Source: Gemmatimonadota bacterium | GTDB taxonomy: Bacteria; Gemmatimonadota; Gemmatimonadetes; Longimicrobiales; Gaopeijiaceae | Direction of reading: 5' to 3' | Assembly (NCBI GenBank): GCA_030428885.1 | Contig: JAUIEJ010000012.1 | Coordinates: forward strand, 1-64,000 | DNA: 64,000 bases | In this document: positions 58,828-64,000 of the stretch, one piece after another | Layout of the letters: every line of letters begins with the position of its first letter | Position numbering within the stretch: the stretch's first letter is position 1 | Notes under the pieces: generated by a model | Databases searched by the model: none | What the model saw: only the letters and a program-made list of their open reading frames with translations | Told to the model about the DNA's origin: nothing | Made by a program: the position numbers and the translations under genes

Positions 58828-61433
58828 AGACCGTAGCCCCCGCCGCGCTGCTGTTCGCGGCCCTCCTCGCTCCGGGTCCGTCGGCCGCCCAGTCCGTGTC
58901 GGACACCCTCGACGCCCCCCCTCCGGCCGTGGTGCCCGAGGTCCTGCGGTGGGGACGGGACACGGTGTACGCCGCTCCCGGGGAGGTGTATCCCGCGGGC
59001 CCGGTCCATCGCGCCCTCCTGGGCGACCTGAACCGGGATCTGTGGCACTTGCCCTTCGCCGTGCCGGTCCTGGATCTGGATTCGGTGGGCGGGGGTCTCG
59101 TCGTGGACGAGCTCAGCGGCGGGAAGCAGACGCTGGGACTCCGGTTCCGGGGGCGGGACGGGCTGATCTACCAGTTCCGGAGCATTCTCAAGACGGCTTC
59201 CCGGGCCATACCCTCGCCCCTGCGGTCCACGGCGGTGGACGACGCGCTCCAGGACCAGATGGCCGCCCAGTTTCCCCTGTCGGCCATGGTGGTGGCCGAG
59301 CTCCTGGAATCGGCGGGGGTGCTGGTGGCCAAACCCCGGCCCGTGGTCATGCCCGACGATCCCCGCCTCGGTGAGTTCCGGGAGGTGTTCGCCGGCCGCA
59401 TGGGGTGGATCGAGGTGCGCCCCGACGAGCGGGAGACCGACGACGGCGTGGAGTACGCCGGGTTCGCCGGGTCGGCCAAGATCACCGGGTCGGAGGAGCT
59501 CTACGAGGAGTTGATCGACGACCCCGAGAGCTACGTGGACGCCGAACAACTGCTTCGGGCCCGCTTCATCGACATGCTCGTGGGGGACTGGGACCGGCAC
59601 TCGGACCAGTGGCGTTGGGCCAGCTACGAAGAAGGGCAGCGCACCCGTTGGGAGCCGATCCCCCGGGACCGGGATTGGGCTCTCTCCCGCATCGACGGTC
59701 TGCTGCCCGGTCTGGTGGGCTTCTACATGCCCAAGTACACCGGGTTCGGCGCCGAACCCCCCGACGTCTTCCGGCTGCACTGGAGCGCCCAGCGGGTCGA
59801 CCGCACCCACCTGAGCGGTCTCTCCCGCGACGACTTCACCCGCATCGCGGCCCAGTTGGTGGCGAGCCTCGACGACGCGGCGCTGGACCGGGCCGTCTCC
59901 GTGCTCCCCCCGTCGTACCTCGACGCGGTGGGCGACGATCTGCGCCGGGCGCTGGGGATCCGGCGCGACGCCCTGCCCGAGGTCGCCCGGGAGTACTACC
60001 GGCTCCTGGCCGGGTGGGTCGACGTCCACGGCACGGAGGAGACGGATTCGGTTCAGGTGGTGGGCGACGGCCACGGCGTGCGGGTGACGGCCTGGGCCCC
60101 GCGGGAGGGCGACTTCGTGCGGTACGATCGCCGGTTCGATCCCGACGAGACCCGGGACATCCGCATCTACCTCCGGGACGGCGACGACGTGGTGGTGGCC
60201 CGGGGGCCCCTCGCGATTCCGGTCCGGGTGGTGGGGGCGTCGGGCGACGATCGAATCCTGGGGCCGGGGGGCGGCGCCAACCTGGTGGTGTACGAGGGCT
60301 CGGGCGACGACGAGATCGCCGTGGGGGCGGACGCCGTCACCACCGACAGTCCCCTCCTGGGGCAGGACAGCCTGCGTACGGCGTACTTCATGTGGGACTC
60401 CAGGGATTGGGGGTCGTCCTGGCTGCCCCGACCCGAGGTGTGGTACGACTCGGACATCGGCCTCTTCGCCGGGGCCGGCGTCACCCGGTACGGGTTCGGG
60501 TTCGGCCGGCTTCCGTACCACAGCAAGGTGTCGCTCTCGGTCCTCAACGGCCTCGACCCGGCCCAGTGGATCGTGGACCTCGAAGCGGACCGGGCCGTGG
60601 GGGAGCGGGGATGGCGGGTGGAGGCGAAGGTGCAGTCCCATACCGACGAACCCGTCTGGCTCTACGGCTTCGGCAACGACGTCCGACCCCACGTCTCGTC
60701 CGAAGAGGCCCGGTCGCACCGCAGCTCCCTCCGGGCCCGCCTCGGCGCCCGCTACCGGGTCACGGACCGGTGGACGGTGGCCCTCGGGCCCGAGTTCATC
60801 ACCTCGGGCGCCGTGAAGCCCGGGGGCGTGGTCTTCGACTCCCTGGACGTGTACGGGGCCGGATCGTTCACCCGTCTCGGACTCCGGGGGGACCTGGACC
60901 TCGATACCCGGGACAACCCCCGCTACCCCCGGAGCGGGCGCCACGCCGAGGTGCAGGCCCGGGTGGTGCCCTCGCTCTTCGACGTGGACGACACCTTCGG
61001 AGGGGTGTCGGTGAACTGGACCGAGTACCTCTCGGCCGATCTTCCCGGCGAACCCACGGCCCACCTCCGCGTGGCCGCCGAGAAGAGCTGGGGGCGCACG
61101 CCGTTCTTCGAACTGCCCTACCTGGGCGGTGCGGCGACCCTGCCGGGCTTCACGTCGCGGCGCTTCGTGGGCACCGGCGCCGCGTCGGGGACGGCGCTGC
61201 TCCGCTGGAGGATCCTGGAGCCCACGGTCCTCACCGAACTCCAGATCGGCGTCCACGGCGTGGCCACAGGGGGCCGGGTCTGGTTCGACGAACCGTCGTC
61301 GGCCGGATGGCACACGGCGGCGGGGGGCGGGCTGTGGATGCGTCTGCCGTCGGTGGACCGGGCGGTGGGCCTCACGTTCATGCGCGGAGACGAGGGTGTC
61401 CGCGCCTACCTCGACTTCGGCTTCCTGTTCTGA
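58824..61433 (+). CDS. Atypical kinase-like domain fused to an outer-membrane beta-barrel
   Basis: An 869-residue exported protein (signal ending SAAQS). Residues ~40-400 form a domain with a conserved Lys in FRSILKTASR (~122), a catalytic-loop-like LVGDWDRHSDQWRW (~252-265) and a metal-site-like PIPRDRDWALSRIDG (~277-291). The DRH...DRD pattern recalls Fam20, CotH, PI3K-like and HipA kinases. A linker with VGASGDDRILGPGGGANLV follows. From ~540 the protein is an Omp85-type beta-barrel (DLDLDTRDNPRYPRSG, SADLPGEP, final YLDFGFLF). In Bacteroidetes similar domains are fused to a metallophosphoesterase; here that enzyme is a separate gene upstream. Kinase activity is a hypothesis from motif placement. 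Confidence 0.75.
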   Translation: MKTVAPAALLFAALLAPGPSAAQSVSDTLDAPPPAVVPEVLRWGRDTVYAAPGEVYPAGPVHRALLGDLNRDLWHLPFAVPVLDLDSVGGGLVVDELSGGKQTLGLRFRGRDGLIYQFRSILKTASRAIPSPLRSTAVDDALQDQMAAQFPLSAMVVAELLESAGVLVAKPRPVVMPDDPRLGEFREVFAGRMGWIEVRPDERETDDGVEYAGFAGSAKITGSEELYEELIDDPESYVDAEQLLRARFIDMLVGDWDRHSDQWRWASYEEGQRTRWEPIPRDRDWALSRIDGLLPGLVGFYMPKYTGFGAEPPDVFRLHWSAQRVDRTHLSGLSRDDFTRIAAQLVASLDDAALDRAVSVLPPSYLDAVGDDLRRALGIRRDALPEVAREYYRLLAGWVDVHGTEETDSVQVVGDGHGVRVTAWAPREGDFVRYDRRFDPDETRDIRIYLRDGDDVVVARGPLAIPVRVVGASGDDRILGPGGGANLVVYEGSGDDEIAVGADAVTTDSPLLGQDSLRTAYFMWDSRDWGSSWLPRPEVWYDSDIGLFAGAGVTRYGFGFGRLPYHSKVSLSVLNGLDPAQWIVDLEADRAVGERGWRVEAKVQSHTDEPVWLYGFGNDVRPHVSSEEARSHRSSLRARLGARYRVTDRWTVALGPEFITSGAVKPGGVVFDSLDVYGAGSFTRLGLRGDLDLDTRDNPRYPRSGRHAEVQARVVPSLFDVDDTFGGVSVNWTEYLSADLPGEPTAHLRVAAEKSWGRTPFFELPYLGGAATLPGFTSRRFVGTGAASGTALLRWRILEPTVLTELQIGVHGVATGGRVWFDEPSSAGWHTAAGGGLWMRLPSVDRAVGLTFMRGDEGVRAYLDFGFLF

Positions 61434-62422
61434 TGGCACTCGAGACGCGAAACGGTGGACCGGGCATCATGCTCGTGGGAATCGGGGCGATCGGCTTGTT
61501 CGCCATCGTCTCGCTGGTGGCGTGGGCGTTGGGGATCCGGGGACTCCCGGACCCGGCGGACCCGACCCTGGGAGGCGACGCGGCTGCGTCGCTGGGCCGA
61601 CTGGCCAACGGCGGGGTCCAGGACACGGCCCGGGTGGTGCGCCTCGGCGAACTCGGGGCCGACCTGGACGAGAGTTCGGGACTGGCCGTGAGTCGGTCGC
61701 GGCCCGGGGTCGTCTGGACCCACAACGACGGCGACGACGGGCGCCTCTACGCCATCCGGACCAACGGCACCACGGTGGGGTCGGTGGGCGTGGAGGGCGC
61801 CGACATCGAGGACTGGGAGGACATGGCCCTGGCCCGGTGTCCCTCCGACGGGCCGCCCCGGGTCGACTGTCTCTACCTGGGCGACTTCGGCGACAACGAC
61901 GACGAACGGGACCGCTACGCCATCGACATCTTCGCCGAACCGGACCCGGAGCAGGGCGGGGCGGTGCGTCCCCTGAGACGGGTGTGGTTCCGCTACCCCG
62001 ACGGGCCGGCCGACACGGAAGCTCTGGCGGTCCTGAACGGGGAGCAGGCCCTGGTGGCCACCAAGGGCAACGACGGCTCCAGCCGCCTCTACCGGGTGTC
62101 GCTGGGCGCGTCGGACGACGGGGCCGACGACGGCGTTCGGGCCGCGACCCTCGTGGGATCGCTCCCCGTGGTGGTGGACGGTTCCCGGGAGCGCATCACC
62201 GGGGCGGCGCTCTCGCCCGACGGGTCGACGCTGGCGGTGCGGAACCACCACGCCGTCTACCTCTTCGACGTGCAGCGACCCCTGGGGTCTCCCGTTCTCT
62301 GCGAGATCGGCGCCTGGCAGCCCCAGGGCGAGGGCCTGGACTTCATCCGAGCCGACATGCTGATCCTGACCTCGGAGCAGGACGAGGGCCGGGCCCCCAT
62401 CGTGCGGCTGCGGTGCCCCTGA
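61433..62422 (+). CDS. Membrane-anchored beta-propeller protein
   Basis: A 329-residue protein with an N-terminal membrane anchor (IMLVGIGAIGLFAIVSLVAWALG) and a periplasmic propeller-like body. Landmarks are DESSGLAVSRSRPGVVWTHND, DIEDWEDMALARCP, CLYLGDFGDNDDERD, EALAVLNGEQALVATKG and RITGAALSPDGSTLAVR. This resembles the SdiA-regulated/esterase-like-phytase propeller class, but no catalytic residue can be named. The ATG overlaps the barrel gene's stop (TGATG), so it closes the operon. It meets the opposing phosphoesterase gene after 13 bases with only a short GCCCC/GGGGC hairpin between. Confidence 0.7.
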   Translation: MALETRNGGPGIMLVGIGAIGLFAIVSLVAWALGIRGLPDPADPTLGGDAAASLGRLANGGVQDTARVVRLGELGADLDESSGLAVSRSRPGVVWTHNDGDDGRLYAIRTNGTTVGSVGVEGADIEDWEDMALARCPSDGPPRVDCLYLGDFGDNDDERDRYAIDIFAEPDPEQGGAVRPLRRVWFRYPDGPADTEALAVLNGEQALVATKGNDGSSRLYRVSLGASDDGADDGVRAATLVGSLPVVVDGSRERITGAALSPDGSTLAVRNHHAVYLFDVQRPLGSPVLCEIGAWQPQGEGLDFIRADMLILTSEQDEGRAPIVRLRCP

Positions 62423-62435
62423 CCGGGGCGGCGGG

Positions 62436-63662
62436 TCAGCGCCCCCGGGGGTCGTCGTCGCCGGGAAGGGAGGCTTCGGGCGCCAGCCGCTCGGAATAGA
62501 CCAGCTCCAGGGCGGCCACCGCCTCGCCCATGCAGGCCTCCCGTGCCTCGGCGGAGGTATCGGGACAGGCGGGTCGATCCGTGGGCGCCGCCATCACGTA
62601 GAGGTCGACGGCCTCGTTCCGTCGGAACACCAACGACATGTATCCGGGCCGGCTCGCCCCGTAGCGCAGATTGTCGGCGTCGGTGAGGGGCGTGAGCTTG
62701 CTCCCCGACCCCGACACCAGGACCGTCTCGGGTCCGTCGTCGGAGTCGGGGTCGAGGACCTGGAGGGAGTGGTCGTGGCCGGCGGCGAACACCAGGGGGC
62801 GCTTCCCCACACTGCGCAGGGCCCCGTCGAGGCGCCCCCGGAAGTCGCGGTAGACCGGCGAGTTCAGGTCCTGGACCAGGGTGCCGGATCGATGGAGCAG
62901 ATAGAGGATCCCGAATCCTTCGTCTCCCGGCGACAACAGGCCGTGGGGACCGGCGGACTGGTAGGGGTGATGGGCCAGCATGATGACGTGGCGATCCTCG
63001 GCATCCTCCAGCGCCTGTCGCACCTCCGCGAAGAAGTCGGTGCGGGTCACGGCGTCGGGGGCCTGGAGGAACCAGTGGGTGTCCAGGGCCATGAGGCGCA
63101 CGTTGGAGCGGACGTCCCGCACCCAGGGGCCCGCTTCGCCCGGGGCGGGCACCATGGACACGCCGATGCCCTGGGCCCGGGCCGCGTCCAGGAGATGGGA
63201 CTGGTTGCGAAGACGAGCCACGCCGGCCTCGCCCGTGGTGTTGCCCCAGTCGTGGTTGCCGGCCAGGAAGAGGCCCACGGCGCCCCGCTGCCGGGCCGAC
63301 GGCCCCGCCAGGGTCGAGACCTGACTCCACAGCCGGGCGGAGTCGGTGGGGAATTCACGATGGGAGCGATCCCGCACCCCCACCGGGTACACGTTGTCGC
63401 CGAGGAAGACCACGGTCACCGCGGAGTCCCGCTCCAGGCGTTGGGACCAGTACTCCACTTCGGCGCCCAGGCGTCGCAGGACCGGTGAACTTTCGGAGCG
63501 CGCCACTCCGGCGTCGCCGATGAGGAACACCACCGCGTCCACGGCGTCGGGCTCGGGGAAGTCCAGGGGCGGAGTCCCGTGGAACTCGGGAGCCGGACCC
63601 GTGGCGCAGGCGCCGGCCACGAGGGCCGAAGCGAGGACGAACGTGCGGCGACGACGGGACAT
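62436..63662 (-). CDS. Metallophosphoesterase lipoprotein, copy 2
   Basis: A 408-residue calcineurin-like phosphoesterase lipoprotein (LASALVAGACATG). Metal motifs are complete: FLIGDAG, FLGDNVYPVG, AGNHDWGN, LAHHPYQSAGPHG and AGHDHSLQV. It is a clear paralogue of the copy at 55717-57150, sharing VYPVGVRDR, LFLAGNHDWGN, THWFLQA, GTLVQDL and SGSKLTPLTDA at the same places. Its ATG shares a base with the stop of the upstream small membrane-protein gene (TGATG). The two copies face each other across the DUF4956/barrel genes. The predicted location is the outer membrane or periplasm; the substrate is unknown. Confidence 0.88.
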   Translation of the reverse strand: MSRRRRTFVLASALVAGACATGPAPEFHGTPPLDFPEPDAVDAVVFLIGDAGVARSESSPVLRRLGAEVEYWSQRLERDSAVTVVFLGDNVYPVGVRDRSHREFPTDSARLWSQVSTLAGPSARQRGAVGLFLAGNHDWGNTTGEAGVARLRNQSHLLDAARAQGIGVSMVPAPGEAGPWVRDVRSNVRLMALDTHWFLQAPDAVTRTDFFAEVRQALEDAEDRHVIMLAHHPYQSAGPHGLLSPGDEGFGILYLLHRSGTLVQDLNSPVYRDFRGRLDGALRSVGKRPLVFAAGHDHSLQVLDPDSDDGPETVLVSGSGSKLTPLTDADNLRYGASRPGYMSLVFRRNEAVDLYVMAAPTDRPACPDTSAEAREACMGEAVAALELVYSERLAPEASLPGDDDPRGR

Positions 63663-64000
63663 CACCCGCCTCCCAGGGGAATGCGGACGCTCAACACCGG
63701 GACCACGGCCGGCTCTCCGCCCTCGTCGTCGAGCCCGTCCAGGGCCCCCAGGACCACGCCCGTGAGCATGCCCGCGGCGCTGCCGATGATGGCGCCGGCC
63801 CAGCGGCCCTCCACGTCGCCCCAGAGAAGGTGACCGGCCCCCAATCCCAGGGCCGCGCCGCCGAAGAACCCCACCGCGCCCCACCCCACGGCCCGACCCA
63901 GGGCCACCTTGGACTCCGCTCCCAGCCAGCCCCCCGCCACCGGGCCCGCCACCATGGGCAGGAGTTCGGGGGTGAAGGTCAGGGCGTCGTCGAGGGAGAA
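63662..64000 (-). CDS. Small glycine-rich membrane protein, copy 2, 5' end outside window
   Basis: The open frame runs off the right edge; 112 residues are visible. Reading from the edge it begins FSLDDALTFTPELLP and continues with glycine-rich hydrophobic segments (VAGPVAGGWLG, VGFFGGAALGLGAGHLL, GAIIGSAAGMLTGVVLG). It is a paralogue of the 142-residue protein at 57147-57575, which has YSLDDLTLW...ESLP in the same position. The order relative to the phosphoesterase is reversed here (membrane protein first). Function unknown; the repeated pairing argues for a joint role. Confidence 0.6.
   Translation of the reverse strand, partial: FSLDDALTFTPELLPMVAGPVAGGWLGAESKVALGRAVGWGAVGFFGGAALGLGAGHLLWGDVEGRWAGAIIGSAAGMLTGVVLGALDGLDDEGGEPAVVPVLSVRIPLGGG

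Noticed and set aside
62415-62429. GCCCC-TGACC-GGGGC as a terminator between the convergent propeller and phosphoesterase genes
   Set aside because: Five pairs only and partly inside coding sequence; not distinguishable from chance.

Overview
The window is very GC-rich, tightly packed bacterial DNA. Its gene content fits a free-living member of the Gemmatimonadota or a close relative. The clues are a SusC/SusD outer-membrane pair, a PadR regulator next to an ADOP-type duplicated permease, many secreted peptidases (M14, S9B, M16), many six-bladed or PD40 propeller lipoproteins, and carboxypeptidase-regulatory/plug proteins. This assignment rests on family content, not on a marker gene. No tRNA, rRNA, CRISPR array, insertion sequence or prophage was seen.

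The first ~930 bases are not trustworthy genome. They read as pieces of five unrelated genes joined end to end: birA tail plus coaX start of a Roseobacter-like alphaproteobacterium, a K+/H+ antiporter segment, a class III adenylate cyclase C-terminus, and a trpA C-terminus. At three of the joins the short sequence makes sense for both partners, as expected of an assembly chimera. The host contig appears to begin near 930, inside a lipoprotein gene that has lost its true C-terminus.

0.9-6.8 kb (minus): repeat lipoprotein, GNAT acetyltransferase, propeller lipoprotein, M14 carboxypeptidase. 6.9-10 kb (plus): padR and an ADOP permease. 10.2-18.8 kb (minus): a four-gene operon with 4-base overlaps at every junction, encoding a PQQ-type sugar dehydrogenase lipoprotein, a single-chain polyketide synthase (KS-AT-KR-DH-adenylation remnant-ACP) and two alpha/beta hydrolases. 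18.9-24.5 kb (minus): AAA+ ATPase and MscS channel, D-aminoacylase-type amidohydrolase, CopC/CopD. 24.6-30.4 kb (plus): gpmI, a TPR protein, a paired M16 peptidase and a Nudix hydrolase. 30.5-35.1 kb (plus): an ECF sigma factor behind a sigma-54-like promoter, a terminator-like hairpin, its probable anti-sigma factor, holA, a SPOR protein and an esterase-like lipoprotein. 35.1-41.3 kb (minus): a catalytically degenerate beta-lactamase-like protein, a PD40 lipoprotein, an S9B peptidase, a membrane protein and a DUF302 protein. 41.5-46.8 kb (plus): histidine kinase overlapping a cation-chloride cotransporter, then a HEAT/cyclophilin-like lipoprotein. 47.2-55.7 kb (plus): SusC/SusD, small lipoproteins, a barrel-less plug protein and an amidase.

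55.7-64 kb holds the most unusual locus: metallophosphoesterase lipoprotein, small membrane protein, DUF4956 membrane protein, an outer-membrane beta-barrel with an N-terminal domain resembling atypical (Fam20/CotH/HipA-like) kinases, and a membrane-anchored propeller. A second, paralogous metallophosphoesterase/membrane-protein pair faces them on the other strand. I infer a cell-envelope phosphotransfer system. The phosphatase chemistry is well supported by motifs; the kinase role is a hypothesis.
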